DNA of 64,000 bases from Pontibacillus sp. HMF3514 (GCF_009858175.1 NZ_CP047393.1:248001-312000); one strand, 5' to 3'; positions 14,906 through 23,495 are shown, counted from the first letter of the stretch. Numbers and translations are program-made. The notes: generated by a model not told the origin, from the sequence alone.

Positions 14906-15367
14906 ATGGATCAAGATCAACATTATCAACAAAAGAAAGAAGATCCATCCTTAAGATTATTTGTTGTGTTATCCAAAGCATATCGTTCCATCACAGATCA
15001 AGTGAAAAGAGATATACAGGAGCAAGGGCTTAACCCAACCGAATTTGGGGTTCTTGAAATGCTTTATCATCAAGGAGAACAACCTCTACAAAAAATCGGG
15101 GATAAAATTCTTTTAGCAAGTGGTAGCATTACCTATGTGGTGGACAAGCTTCAACAAAAAGGTTTGCTTGAGCGAAAGCCATGTCCGAATGACCGTCGTA
15201 TTACCTATGCTGCGATTTCAGACGAAGGGTGTAAGTTACTACAATCTATTTTCCCAGATCACTGGAAGAAAATCGAAGAGATTACAGGTGGTCTATCTAA
15301 TGAGGAGAAAGAGGAGCTTATTCCTTTACTCAAAAAGCTTGGACAGTATGCCGATCGATTGGATTAA
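14906..15367 (+). CDS. MarR-family regulator, MhqR-like
   Basis: This is a 153-residue winged-helix dimeric repressor. The segment LRLFVVLSKAYRSITDQVKRDIQEQGLNP, then QPLQKIGDKILLASGSITYVVDKLQQKGL and the wing CPNDRRITYAAI closely follow B. subtilis MhqR, the repressor of quinone-inducible dioxygenases and the DoxX protein MhqP. Start 14906 is chosen because AAAGG is correctly spaced; a TTG at 14879 is upstream of it. Three MhqR-type operators occur at 8653-8750, so this is the most likely local regulator of that divergent pair. Equivalence to MhqR itself is inference from sequence pattern. Confidence 0.85.
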   Translation: MDQDQHYQQKKEDPSLRLFVVLSKAYRSITDQVKRDIQEQGLNPTEFGVLEMLYHQGEQPLQKIGDKILLASGSITYVVDKLQQKGLLERKPCPNDRRITYAAISDEGCKLLQSIFPDHWKKIEEITGGLSNEEKEELIPLLKKLGQYADRLD

Positions 15368-15440
15368 TCTTGCAGTCTAAGTGAGCATTATGATAATCTA
15401 TAAGAAATCACACGTTATGAAAAAAGGAGGTGGAAAAGAG

Positions 15441-15557
15441 ATGTTACACACAGATAAGCGCATGATTGTTAGTAAATCACTATATTTTTACCGTGCGCAA
15501 ACTCATGAATTTGTTGCTGACGGGACACGTATGCCCTTTTTAGCAACTAAATTATGA
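15441..15557 (+). CDS. Short ORF, candidate leader peptide for the ABC-F gene
   Basis: This 38-residue ORF starts at ATG 15441 behind a very strong AAAGGAGGTGG site and ends at TGA 15555-15557. It begins MLHTDKRMIVSKSLYFYRAQ and has no domain I recognise. Two terminator hairpins lie between it and the ABC-F gene. ABC-F resistance genes are often controlled by translation of a leader ORF that decides whether a terminator forms, so a leader-peptide role is plausible. It could also be a small independent protein. Confidence 0.5.
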   Translation: MLHTDKRMIVSKSLYFYRAQTHEFVADGTRMPFLATKL

Positions 15558-15613
15558 CTGTGTGGATCTCTTATTCCATCTTAAAAGCGCAAGGAAGAAT
15601 AATGACATTTGTC

Positions 15614-15645
15614 CCCACACATCTCAATACATGTGTGGTTTTTTA
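15614..15645 (+). terminator. First terminator/attenuator ahead of the ABC-F gene
   Basis: CCACACAT/ATGTGTGG stem, 8-base loop, then TTTTTT. Confidence 0.85.
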
Positions 15646-15670
15646 TTGGGGTGTCGTGTTCTTCGTTTTG

Positions 15671-15707
15671 AAGCCTGAGAAATCTAAGAGATTCTCGGGC
15701 TTTTTTT
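15671..15707 (+). terminator. Second terminator/attenuator, 27 bases before the ABC-F start codon
   Basis: AGCCTGAGAA/TTCTCGGGCT stem with TTTTTTT. Too little room remains after it for a promoter plus ribosome binding site, so readthrough is needed unless the promoter overlaps the hairpin. Confidence 0.85.
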
Positions 15708-15733
15708 ATTTTTCATAACGGAGGGAAACGGAT

Positions 15734-17605
15734 ATGTTAATTACATTAAAAGAGATAAAGAAAATACTCGGTGGCGATCTATTATTTGAAAACCTAAATT
15801 TTGAAATACTGCCTGGAGAAAAAATTGGATTGGTTGGTCGTAATGGCAGTGGTAAAACAACGATCTTCAAGCTTATTAATCAAATTGAAACTCCTGACTC
15901 AGGGAAAGTTTTTATAAAGAAACAGGCTAATGTGGGATATTTAAGTCAAATTCCAGAAGGCATCACAGGAACGGTACACGATTATCTGAAGTCGAGTTTT
16001 TCAAGCTTAATGACGATTCAAGAAAAAATGAAAAGATTGGAAACAGACATGCAAGATGAGAAGAAAATGGAGCGTGCGATAGAGGAGTATGGAAACCTTC
16101 AGGACGAGTTCATGCGACTTGGAGGATATGAGGTGGAGTCGCAAATTGAGAAGGTTGCTCATGGTCTTAATTTGGAGGATCTTCTTTTCTCTCCTTTTCA
16201 AAATTTAAGTGGAGGAGAAAAAACAAAAGCAGGTCTCGCCAGGATTTTATTAGAAAAGCCTGATGTATTGCTTTTGGATGAGCCAACAAACCATTTAGAT
16301 TTACATGCTATTGAATGGTTAGAGAGTTATATTCAGCAATACGAAGGAGCCGTTTGCATTATCTCCCATGATCGTCAGTTTCTTGATCAAACCGTGGAAA
16401 AAATTTATGACTTGGATCAAGGAGAAATTAATGTCTATATAGGGAACTTTTCTTCTTATGTTAAAGAGAAAGAAGAAAGATTGCTTGCTGAATTTAAGGC
16501 TTATCAAGAACAGCAAAAGAAGATTAAGAAGATGAAAGAAGCGATTAAACGTCTAAAGATATGGGCGAATCAAGCAAACCCACCAAGTGAAAAGCTTCAT
16601 AAACGTGCACGTAACATGGAAAGAGCACTGGAACGAATGGAGAAGCTTGATAAGCCGAATCTTGATCCTCAAAAAATGGGGTTATCTTTTGATGCTGAAG
16701 ATCGTACAGGGAAGGATGTAATCGTAGCAGGAAGTATTACGAAAACTTATGGTGATACACCTGTTTTACAAGGACTTGATCTCCATCTTCGTTATCAAGA
16801 AAGACTAGCTATTGTTGGGAGAAATGGGAGTGGGAAGTCAACTTTTCTTAAATTGATTATCGGCGATGAACAGCCTGATGGGGGAGAGATATCTCTTGGA
16901 GCGCAAGTGTCCATCGGTTACCTTCCCCAGGAACCTTTGAAGCATGAAGATCCTAACATGCAAATGATTGAATACTTCCGAGAACATGTTCGAGTAACAG
17001 AAGGTCAAGCAAGACAGATTCTAGCTCGTTTTATGTTCTTTGGATACGCTGTTTTTCAAAGAATTGGAATGCTTAGTGGCGGTGAACAAATGCGTCTGAA
17101 ACTAGCTGTCTTTATGCATCAGAATATAAATCTGCTGATTCTTGATGAACCAACCAATCACTTAGATATTGATTCCCAGGAAGTATTAGAGGAAGCAATA
17201 GAAAACTTTAATGGAACCGTGTTAGGGGTGTCCCACGACCGCTACTTCCTTAATAGTTGCTTTACAGAAACCGCTTTTCTGCATGACGGACAGCTATATC
17301 GCTTCCCGAGAAGATATGAGGAAGCTCGTCTAAAATGGCAAGCACAATTAGATGCCATGAAACCTCAAGAGGGACATGATGAGAAACCTAAAGAGCCAAT
17401 GGGAAAACTATCACAACCTACTAAGGATAATGTTCAACTAGAAAAGTATATAGAAGAAAAAGAACAACAGTTACAAAAGTTAGAGGAAGAGATGGGACAA
17501 ACTGAGAATGCAGAGGAGTTAATAGAGCTTCAGCAAGAAAAAGAGAAAGTAGAGGCGGAACTTGAGAGTTATTATGATGCATGGATTGCGGAAAAGGATG
17601 AATAA
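15734..17605 (+). CDS. ABC-F family ATPase (ribosome-associated)
   Basis: This is a 623-residue protein with two ABC ATPase domains and no membrane domain, the ABC-F architecture. Walker A motifs are GRNGSGKTT (35-43) and GRNGSGKST (about 362-370); signatures are LSGGEKTKAG and LSGGEQMRLK; both Walker B/D-loops read LLDEPTNHLDL or ILDEPTNHLDI. A long basic linker between them (KKIKKMKEAIKRLKIWANQ) is the P-site tRNA interaction motif, and the C-terminus is a coiled coil from about 560. ABC-F proteins act on the ribosome, either as translation factors or as antibiotic-protection proteins. The tandem upstream terminators and short leader ORF fit the antibiotic-inducible type. Which antibiotic cannot be read. 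Confidence 0.85.
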   Translation: MLITLKEIKKILGGDLLFENLNFEILPGEKIGLVGRNGSGKTTIFKLINQIETPDSGKVFIKKQANVGYLSQIPEGITGTVHDYLKSSFSSLMTIQEKMKRLETDMQDEKKMERAIEEYGNLQDEFMRLGGYEVESQIEKVAHGLNLEDLLFSPFQNLSGGEKTKAGLARILLEKPDVLLLDEPTNHLDLHAIEWLESYIQQYEGAVCIISHDRQFLDQTVEKIYDLDQGEINVYIGNFSSYVKEKEERLLAEFKAYQEQQKKIKKMKEAIKRLKIWANQANPPSEKLHKRARNMERALERMEKLDKPNLDPQKMGLSFDAEDRTGKDVIVAGSITKTYGDTPVLQGLDLHLRYQERLAIVGRNGSGKSTFLKLIIGDEQPDGGEISLGAQVSIGYLPQEPLKHEDPNMQMIEYFREHVRVTEGQARQILARFMFFGYAVFQRIGMLSGGEQMRLKLAVFMHQNINLLILDEPTNHLDIDSQEVLEEAIENFNGTVLGVSHDRYFLNSCFTETAFLHDGQLYRFPRRYEEARLKWQAQLDAMKPQEGHDEKPKEPMGKLSQPTKDNVQLEKYIEEKEQQLQKLEEEMGQTENAEELIELQQEKEKVEAELESYYDAWIAEKDE

Positions 17606-17617
17606 GTATAATTTGCA

Positions 17618-17652
17618 AAAGGCTGCATTATAAAAGGCAGCCTTTATTTTTT
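17618..17652 (+). terminator. Terminator of the ABC-F gene
   Basis: AAAGGCTGC/GCAGCCTTT stem followed by ATTTTTT. Confidence 0.9.
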
Positions 17653-17660
17653 AATGAAAG

Positions 17661-18758
17661 TTAAGAAATCGTAACCTTCTTATCTTCATCATGCTTATGA
17701 GATCTATAGAAATGAATGAGTTGTGGGATCACTGTTTCAAAATCAGGGCATTCAATTTCGGTACCATTTAATGCGCTCATAGCTAGACTAGTATCATAGT
17801 GTGAATTATACATGAAGTAAGGGATCGTTTGCTTTTGGATATTTAACCATCTACGAACCGGGAGGAGATTTAATGGAAGTTTAGCTGCATGGAGTGGGAT
17901 CCTGTAAGAAGGCGTTTTCCCTAGCAATGCTTCCATTAACATACGATAGACTTCATGACTTTGGTACGGATTAGGATCTGTCAGATGATAGGTTTTCCCA
18001 ATCGAATTTGTGTGGTGACTTAAAAAAACAGATGCACGAATCACATAATCAACTGGAACAAAGTTGGCTTCTGCGTGCCCTTTTCCGACGTAGGGGATGG
18101 TGGGCAGAAAATGTAGGCGATCAAACAGATTTAATATAAAGTATGGTCCATCAAACTTAGATGTTTGTCCAGTTTGTGAATCTCCTACCACAATGCCAGG
18201 TCGAATGATTGTAACTGGTAGCTGTCCTTTAAGGTCTTGAACTAAAAGCTCAGCCTCGTATTTCGTGGACTCATAATGGTTTTTAAACCCTTGATCATGT
18301 TTTAAATCTGATTCTTTAATCGTTCCGGTTCGTTTTCCAGATACATAGGCTGTACTAAAATACGTATATCGTTCTAAACGATTTGCTTGTAATAACCATT
18401 CATTAACATGTTTTGTTCCAATAACATTCACATTATAGGCAGGTTCATACGGTACGGAAAGATCATAGATAGCAGCTAAATGATAGGCATGTGTAATAGA
18501 ATTTAACAATGTTTCAGAAGTCGATTCTGCTAAATCTAAGTTATCCTTAGTGATATCACCTTCAACGAGCTCAAATAAATGATGAGAAATATCGAGTTCT
18601 TCACAGAGTTGATGGATCTTAGATTGGGCATGTTTGCGGGTGGATGGAAGGATGAATAAATAAATTTTATCTATTGGAAATTCTTCATGAACAACTTGTT
18701 TGATAAGGCGGCTTGTTAAAAATCCAGGGAATCCAGTAAAAAAGTAAACATGGCTCAT
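17661..18758 (-). CDS. Extended SDR / thioester-reductase-like NAD-binding protein
   Basis: This is a 365-residue extended short-chain dehydrogenase of the NAD_binding_4 (male-sterility/thioester reductase) type. The Rossmann glycine motif is TGFPGFLTSRL (about residues 8-18), with HLAAIYDLSV after strand 4, and the catalytic Tyr-Lys pair in YESTKYEAE. The GDITKDNLDL segment is usual for thioester-reductase domains. It lacks any carrier or adenylation domain, so it is a free-standing reductase whose acyl or aldehyde substrate is unknown. It is convergent with the ABC-F gene and divergent from the smaller SDR at 18923. Confidence 0.8.
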   Translation of the reverse strand: MSHVYFFTGFPGFLTSRLIKQVVHEEFPIDKIYLFILPSTRKHAQSKIHQLCEELDISHHLFELVEGDITKDNLDLAESTSETLLNSITHAYHLAAIYDLSVPYEPAYNVNVIGTKHVNEWLLQANRLERYTYFSTAYVSGKRTGTIKESDLKHDQGFKNHYESTKYEAELLVQDLKGQLPVTIIRPGIVVGDSQTGQTSKFDGPYFILNLFDRLHFLPTIPYVGKGHAEANFVPVDYVIRASVFLSHHTNSIGKTYHLTDPNPYQSHEVYRMLMEALLGKTPSYRIPLHAAKLPLNLLPVRRWLNIQKQTIPYFMYNSHYDTSLAMSALNGTEIECPDFETVIPQLIHFYRSHKHDEDKKVTIS

Positions 18759-18922
18759 GTAAACGTAACCCCTTTTGAAGAATTCTTAATGTGTATATTT
18801 TTCGCCACTTTTTTCCAGAATCCTTCTTTTAATAAAAGAATTTTTGTTTCATCGAAAAGTTTCTGTCGTTTAGGTCATGATAAAACGGGAACAATGATTG
18901 CAATAAAGGAGGAATCTGGATC

Positions 18923-19549
18923 ATGAAAGTACTTGTTATTGGAGCTAATGGACAAGTTGGTAAACATGTCATTGATAAATTAATAGATAAGAATCATGAA
19001 GCGATTGCGATGATTAGAGATACAGATCAAATTCCATATTTTGAAGAACGTGGTGCCAATACTGTAATTGCAGATTTGGAAAAAGACTTTCATCACGCTT
19101 ATTACGGAGTAGATGCTGTTATTTTCGCAGCTGGTTCTGGTCCGAATACGGGTGCTGATAAGACCATTATGATCGACCAAGAAGGTGCGATCAAATCAAT
19201 GAAAATTGCTGAGAACTTTGGTGTTAAACGGTTTGTGATGCTTAGTTCAATGGCAGCTAATCGACCAGAGGTTGGTCCGGAAGCATTGAGGCATTATTTA
19301 TTTGCTAAAGGTAGAGCAGATGCCTTTCTTCGTGGAACAGCACTTGATTATACAATCGTACGCCCTGGTGGTTTAACAAATGACAAAGGGACTGGAAACG
19401 TGAAAATTGATGAACACTTAAATGAATTCGGTTCCATCCCTAGGGAAGATGTTGCACATGTGCTTGTCCAAACGTTACAATCTCCACAAACAGTTAAACA
19501 AAGCTATGATCTGTTAAGTGGAAGCACTAAAATTGATCAAGCTCTTTAA
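18923..19549 (+). CDS. NAD(P)-binding SDR-family protein (YhfK-like)
   Basis: This is a 208-residue atypical SDR with the NAD(P)-binding GANGQVGKHV motif at residues 7-16. VMLSSMAANRPE holds the Ser position, HYLFAKGRADAFLRGT the Lys position, and DYTIVRPGGLTND the substrate loop. This matches the B. subtilis YhfK/YwnB group. The usual catalytic Tyr-x3-Lys is represented by YLFAK. AAAGGAGG gives a firm start. It lies divergent from the larger SDR gene and has no operon partner. The substrate is unknown; many such proteins are stress-induced (SigB regulon) in Bacillus. Confidence 0.85.
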   Translation: MKVLVIGANGQVGKHVIDKLIDKNHEAIAMIRDTDQIPYFEERGANTVIADLEKDFHHAYYGVDAVIFAAGSGPNTGADKTIMIDQEGAIKSMKIAENFGVKRFVMLSSMAANRPEVGPEALRHYLFAKGRADAFLRGTALDYTIVRPGGLTNDKGTGNVKIDEHLNEFGSIPREDVAHVLVQTLQSPQTVKQSYDLLSGSTKIDQAL

Positions 19550-19733
19550 TGTAGCAGGTCGTATCTAGTTCTTTTTTCTTAGCCCTTCTAAAAAAGTAGG
19601 GAATTTGAATATTTTTTTAGAGAATATGTTTAACATCTATGTTTCAAGGGTAAGAGAAAAATATATTTATGAACGTTATTAGGTTATGTGAAAATATAAG
19701 TAAATAGAACTATTAAGTTTGGGGGATTCATCT

Positions 19734-20012
19734 ATGAGTAAACCAAATGTAGTCGTGTACACCAGTGATGGATGTCATTATTGTGAAAGGGTACTAAATC
19801 ATTTAAATGAGTGGGACATTGACTATACAGAAAAAAACATCTCTCAGAATGATGCTTATTACAAGGAAATGCGTGAAAATAAAGTTTATGGAACACCGGT
19901 AACCTTTATTGATGGTGAAAAGTTATTAGGGTTCCAAAAACGTAAGTTCAAAAAGTTACTGGGCATTGATGAAGTGTCAACTTATATTAGACAACGAAAT
20001 TTAAGTTATTAG
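19734..20012 (+). CDS. Glutaredoxin-family protein
   Basis: This is a 92-residue thioredoxin-fold protein with a dithiol active site C-H-Y-C at residues 14-17 (YTSDGCHYCERVLNHL). The conserved cis-proline segment VYGTPVTFIDGEKLLGF supports a glutaredoxin/NrdH-like assignment. It would reduce protein disulfides or mixed thiols in the cytoplasm, probably with bacillithiol-linked or thioredoxin-reductase electrons. Start 19734 is preferred to an upstream TTG because GGGGGA lies eight bases before it. Monocistronic, with a strong terminator. Confidence 0.85.
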   Translation: MSKPNVVVYTSDGCHYCERVLNHLNEWDIDYTEKNISQNDAYYKEMRENKVYGTPVTFIDGEKLLGFQKRKFKKLLGIDEVSTYIRQRNLSY

Positions 20013-20013
20013 T

Positions 20014-20047
20014 AAAAAAAAGGAGGTGGACAACCTCCTTTTTTTAA
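20014..20047 (+). terminator. Terminator of the glutaredoxin gene
   Basis: AAAAAAAGGAGGT/ACCTCCTTTTTTT, a very short-loop hairpin. Confidence 0.9.
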
Positions 20048-20137
20048 TGGCTCTAGAATGGTCTAACTTTATTTCACTTTCTCAAGCACACTTACATATT
20101 CTATGGGTAGATAACCATTAATTTCTAGGAGGTGCCT

Positions 20138-20548
20138 ATGGATATGTATAATCAATATCCACAACCACCATTTGGGCCGCGGCCGATGCAAGCTCCTTAT
20201 CCCAATCAAAATTCATTTCCAGGCTTTCAAGGTGTTCCAAACCAAATGAATATGATGCAACCTCAACCCACTGAACAACAGGAAATGAAGCCACCTATCT
20301 TTCAAAGTCCTTATGAACAGTTTACAAAGCCACCACAGCCGAACCAATGGAACCCATATTATTCATTAGAACAGCAATTTCCACAATACGGACAAATGCA
20401 AGCTCCAAAAGGGTTTATTCAATACTTTCAGGATAAGAACGGCCAGTTAGATCTTGATAAAATGCTCTCTACTATGGGGCAAATGGCAAATACCGCTAAC
20501 CAATTCAGTCCACTAGTGAAAAGTCTTGGATCTTTATTTGTAAAATAA
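20138..20548 (+). CDS. YppG-like protein, putative spore coat component
   Basis: This is a 136-residue protein. Residues 1-90 are low-complexity and rich in Pro, Gln, Met, Asn and Tyr, as in spore coat proteins. The C-terminal 40 residues hold the conserved YppG signature GFIQYFQDKNGQLDLDKML followed by SPLVKSLGSLFVK. ATG 20138 is chosen because AGGAGG lies at the right spacing; a GTG six bases upstream would overlap that site. It supports a spore-forming host. A perfect long hairpin follows the stop codon. Confidence 0.8.
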   Translation: MDMYNQYPQPPFGPRPMQAPYPNQNSFPGFQGVPNQMNMMQPQPTEQQEMKPPIFQSPYEQFTKPPQPNQWNPYYSLEQQFPQYGQMQAPKGFIQYFQDKNGQLDLDKMLSTMGQMANTANQFSPLVKSLGSLFVK

Positions 20549-20551
20549 TCT

Positions 20552-20597
20552 AAGGTGCCTGTTACTTGTTGAGAGTATGACAAGTGACAGGCACCTT
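20552..20597. terminator. Long hairpin after the YppG-like gene
   Basis: AAGGTGCCTGTTACTTGT and ACAAGTGACAGGCACCTT form an 18-bp stem with one mismatch and a 10-base loop. The T-run is poor, so it may be a dispersed palindromic repeat serving as terminator. Confidence 0.6.
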
Positions 20598-20637
20598 AAA
20601 TTTCCTTTACTATTATAAGGGGAAAGGGGTGAGCCTC

Positions 20638-21912
20638 ATGAATGTGCAAAAAAACGAACAAGCTCCGTTCAAGACACGTTTTTATTATGGGTGGGTTGTT
20701 GTTTTTATAGCAGGGTTAAGTGTTTTCTTTTCTGGCCCTGGTCAAACGTATTCGGTCTCAATATTTAGCGAGAGATACATAGAAGATTTTAATTACTCGA
20801 GTTCACTAGTTTCAGGTCTTTATTCAACAGCTACCTTACTTGCAGGTTTGACACTTTTTATGGTTGGTCGCCTTGTTGATAAGATGGGACAACGTATAAT
20901 GATGACGTCGGTTGGACTACTTTTGGCCTTAGCATGTTTTTGGAATGGCGCTCTTATCGGCCCCGTAATGATGTTTCTAGGTTTTTTTATGCTTCGGTTA
21001 TTTGGCCAAGGATCCATGACATTGCTACCGAATACATTGGTCCCTCAATGGTTTATAAGAAAAAGAGGGCGTGCGTTAAGTATTATGGCTATAGGAGGAT
21101 TTGTGAGCTCCGCATTGCTTCCTCCTTTAAATACATGGTTAATTAATTCATTTGGTTGGAGAGCAACATGGACATATTGGGGAATAGCCCTTCTTGTTAT
21201 TTTTGTTCCATTAGCTTTCTTTTTAGTTCGAAATCAACCCAAGGATATAGGAGAGGTTCCGGATGGGACGCCTAAAAAACGTTCTGATGGTTCAGAAAGT
21301 GAATCCAATGTAGACATAAATGAAGTTAGTTGGACATTAAAAGAAGCTATGCGTACGCGTGCTTTTTGGTTGATCCTATTTTGCGTGAGTGTACCAGCGC
21401 TTGTGAATACAGGAGTAACTTTCCACTTATTAGCTATCGCAGAAGGGAAAGGGTTATCGGATGCCACTGCAGCCCTTGTCTTATCGACCATGGCCATTGT
21501 TGGATTCCCGGTTACTTTTGTTGTCGGTTATTTGGTTGATCGTATATCCGTTCACTACGTGTTAGCTATTACATTTGTTGGACATATCATTGCTTTACTT
21601 ATTCTATTGCAGGTTGGAAGCTTTAAGGGAGCAGTGATCTATGGTGTTGTATGGGGGCTTGTAAATGGTTTTGAACGGATTGTTCTCAATATTGTTTGGC
21701 CGAATTACTTTGGTCGGGAACATTTAGGAAGTATTAAGGGGCTAGCCCAAACTGTTATGGTTATTGGTTCTGCATTTGGACCTCTACCATTTGGGTTGTT
21801 TTATGATTGGTTCGGAGGTTATCAAGAAATCCTTTGGGTTATGATTATATTCCCATTGATCGCAGCCGTATTTTCATTGCTATCTCCTAAACCATCTTAT
21901 ACGGCTAAATAG
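20638..21912 (+). CDS. MFS transporter (OFA/monocarboxylate-like)
   Basis: This is a 424-residue major-facilitator permease with 12 hydrophobic helices. The N-terminal FYYGWVVVFIAGLSVFFSGPGQTYSVSIF and the loop MVGRLVDKMGQR (motif A between helices 2 and 3) match the oxalate/formate antiporter and monocarboxylate porter group. The central loop (about residues 205-240) is charged and serine-rich. ATG 20638 follows GGGGTGA and starts just before the cytoplasmic N-terminus; the longer frame from 20584 has no such site. The transported solute is unknown. Monocistronic. Confidence 0.8.
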   Translation: MNVQKNEQAPFKTRFYYGWVVVFIAGLSVFFSGPGQTYSVSIFSERYIEDFNYSSSLVSGLYSTATLLAGLTLFMVGRLVDKMGQRIMMTSVGLLLALACFWNGALIGPVMMFLGFFMLRLFGQGSMTLLPNTLVPQWFIRKRGRALSIMAIGGFVSSALLPPLNTWLINSFGWRATWTYWGIALLVIFVPLAFFLVRNQPKDIGEVPDGTPKKRSDGSESESNVDINEVSWTLKEAMRTRAFWLILFCVSVPALVNTGVTFHLLAIAEGKGLSDATAALVLSTMAIVGFPVTFVVGYLVDRISVHYVLAITFVGHIIALLILLQVGSFKGAVIYGVVWGLVNGFERIVLNIVWPNYFGREHLGSIKGLAQTVMVIGSAFGPLPFGLFYDWFGGYQEILWVMIIFPLIAAVFSLLSPKPSYTAK

Positions 21913-21921
21913 AAAAAGAAG

Positions 21922-21952
21922 AAGCTCAGAATTATATGTTCTGAGCTTTTTT
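21922..21952 (+). terminator. Terminator of the MFS gene
   Basis: AAGCTCAGAA/TTCTGAGCTT stem followed by TTTT. Confidence 0.9.
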
Positions 21953-21966
21953 GTGTAGTTACTCTT

Positions 21967-22565
21967 TTAAAGCCCCCTTATGTGGAAGACTTGGATTCGA
22001 GATAAAGTGCGTATGGTTCCGTTGCTTTTTTGCAGATCGGCGGGCTGTGGAACGGGTTGCTTTCCTGCGGACGAAGCGCCGAGCCTCCTCGTTCGCAAGC
22101 TCTCTGCGGGGTCTCGTCACTCCGTTCTTCCGCTGGAGTCAACCCGTTCCACAGCCCACCTTTACCGAATGGTGACTAACGGAACCGCCGTAGTTCAGGG
22201 ATGAGGTGTTCTAATTCCAGGTAGTATAATCCTATCAAGACAGGGGTCTGAGCAACTTCTCTGAATATGATTTCCAATCAATATGAGGTGGGAAAGTCCA
22301 AATACTGGTCCGTTAGTCTCTATAAACGCGTGGAGGGAAGGAAACGGCAAACTGTCGTGGTAGCAAAGGCAAGACGAGACCCCGCAGGAACGAGGAGGCT
22401 ATACAATTGAGGTTCTACTAAAACCGCCACATCATGTGGCAACGTAGAACTATCCCACGTCGTGTGGGGCAACAACAGGCTTGCCGTTTCACTGACCGCA
22501 ACAAATTACTCAACAGCAACGGACTCCTCTCAGTTTCAAGTCTTCAACAATCCTGCCATAAAGCT
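21967..22565. repeat. Composite structured repeat, locus 2 (C'-A2-spacer-B2-C)
   Basis: No gene lies between 21913 and 22640, between convergent MFS and degV. C' (21967-22005) is an inverted 38/39 match to 5345-5383. A2 (22015-22186) is 172 bp, exactly as long as A1, with a 21-bp inner stem (left GGCGGGCTGTGG...). B2 (22307-22527) is 221 bp, about 50 longer than B1 because extra nested palindromes lie at about 22408-22478. A degenerate C follows to about 22565. The core GAGCCTCCTC...GCGGGGTCTCG is shared by all four A/B copies. Confidence 0.8.
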
Positions 22566-22600
22566 GAATAAAGCTCATCCTAGATTAATCACTACAAGAT

Positions 22601-22634
22601 AAAAAAAAGACGCTTGGCCATAACCAAGCGTCTA
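22601..22634 (-). terminator. Terminator of the degV-family gene
   Basis: AGACGCTTGG/CCAAGCGTCT stem with a T-run on the minus strand. Confidence 0.9.
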
Positions 22635-22640
22635 TCAACC

Positions 22641-23495
22641 TTAATCTCTAAAGAACGAAATTACATAACCACCTTCGCCAGCGTGTGTAGCGATTAGTGG
22701 ACCCATTTCGGTTAAAATGGAATCTTTAAAGGCGTAACGATCTTTGATTTCACCGATGAAGCTTTTTGCTTTTTCTTCAGTAGTGCTATAGGAAACAGCA
22801 ATAACTTTGTCCTCAAAATTTTTCGTGTATTCACCGATTTGCTCTAAGAAACGGCGTATTGCTTTTTTGTTTCCTCGGACTTTTTCAGCAACTTCAATTG
22901 TCCCGATATCACTCTTTTTCATCAGGATCTTAATATTTAATGTCTTGGCAATTGTCCCTTTAAAACGATCAAGGCGTCCACCTTTGATAAGGTTTTCAAC
23001 CGTTCTTAAGAAAATAAGGGTTGCTGTTTGCTCAATGCGCTCTTCCATGTGTTGAACAAGTGCACCAAATTCCATATCTTCTTCAACGCATCTACCTGCC
23101 TCATCTACTAAGAGCGTCATTCCCGAAGTAGCTGTCTTCGTATTTAGAACTACAATATTCCTTGATGGTTCTTCTTCTAGAAGCATATTCTTTCCAGCAA
23201 CAGCATTATCATGAGTTGTACTTAACTCTTGGGAAAGAGAGAGCATTAGAATGGGAACTTCTGGGTCCACTTCTTTATAAGCTTCATAAAAGGCATATGG
23301 AGCTGGCGCGGATGTTGTAGGAAGCTCTTCAGAACCTTTCATTTTCTCGTAAAATGTAGGAATGTCGATGTCCACACCGCTTTGAAATTGCTCATCTCCG
23401 AAGTGAACATTTAAAGGAACAATCTTAATATTATAGCGTTCGACAAGGGCCTTAGTAAGATCAGCACCACTGTCTGTCATGATTTGAATCTGCAT
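22641..23495 (-). CDS. DegV-family fatty-acid-binding protein (FakB-like)
   Basis: This is a 284-residue two-domain protein of the DegV/FakB family, which binds a fatty acid and presents it to the kinase FakA for incorporation into phospholipid. The N-terminal IMTDSGADLTKALVERYNIKIVPLNVHFGDE and the LPTTSAPAP motif (about residues 58-66) line the acyl pocket. The SQELSTTHDNAV segment and the GGRLDR motif follow, and the C-terminal THAGEGGYVISFF is typical. Monocistronic with its own terminator. Most Bacillaceae carry several paralogues, so the acyl specificity is unknown. Confidence 0.85.
   Translation of the reverse strand: MQIQIMTDSGADLTKALVERYNIKIVPLNVHFGDEQFQSGVDIDIPTFYEKMKGSEELPTTSAPAPYAFYEAYKEVDPEVPILMLSLSQELSTTHDNAVAGKNMLLEEEPSRNIVVLNTKTATSGMTLLVDEAGRCVEEDMEFGALVQHMEERIEQTATLIFLRTVENLIKGGRLDRFKGTIAKTLNIKILMKKSDIGTIEVAEKVRGNKKAIRRFLEQIGEYTKNFEDKVIAVSYSTTEEKAKSFIGEIKDRYAFKDSILTEMGPLIATHAGEGGYVISFFRD

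Noticed and set aside
21951-22204. Two 74-codon open frames in repeat element A2
   Set aside because: Same reason as at A1; no ribosome binding site and no conservation of frame between copies.
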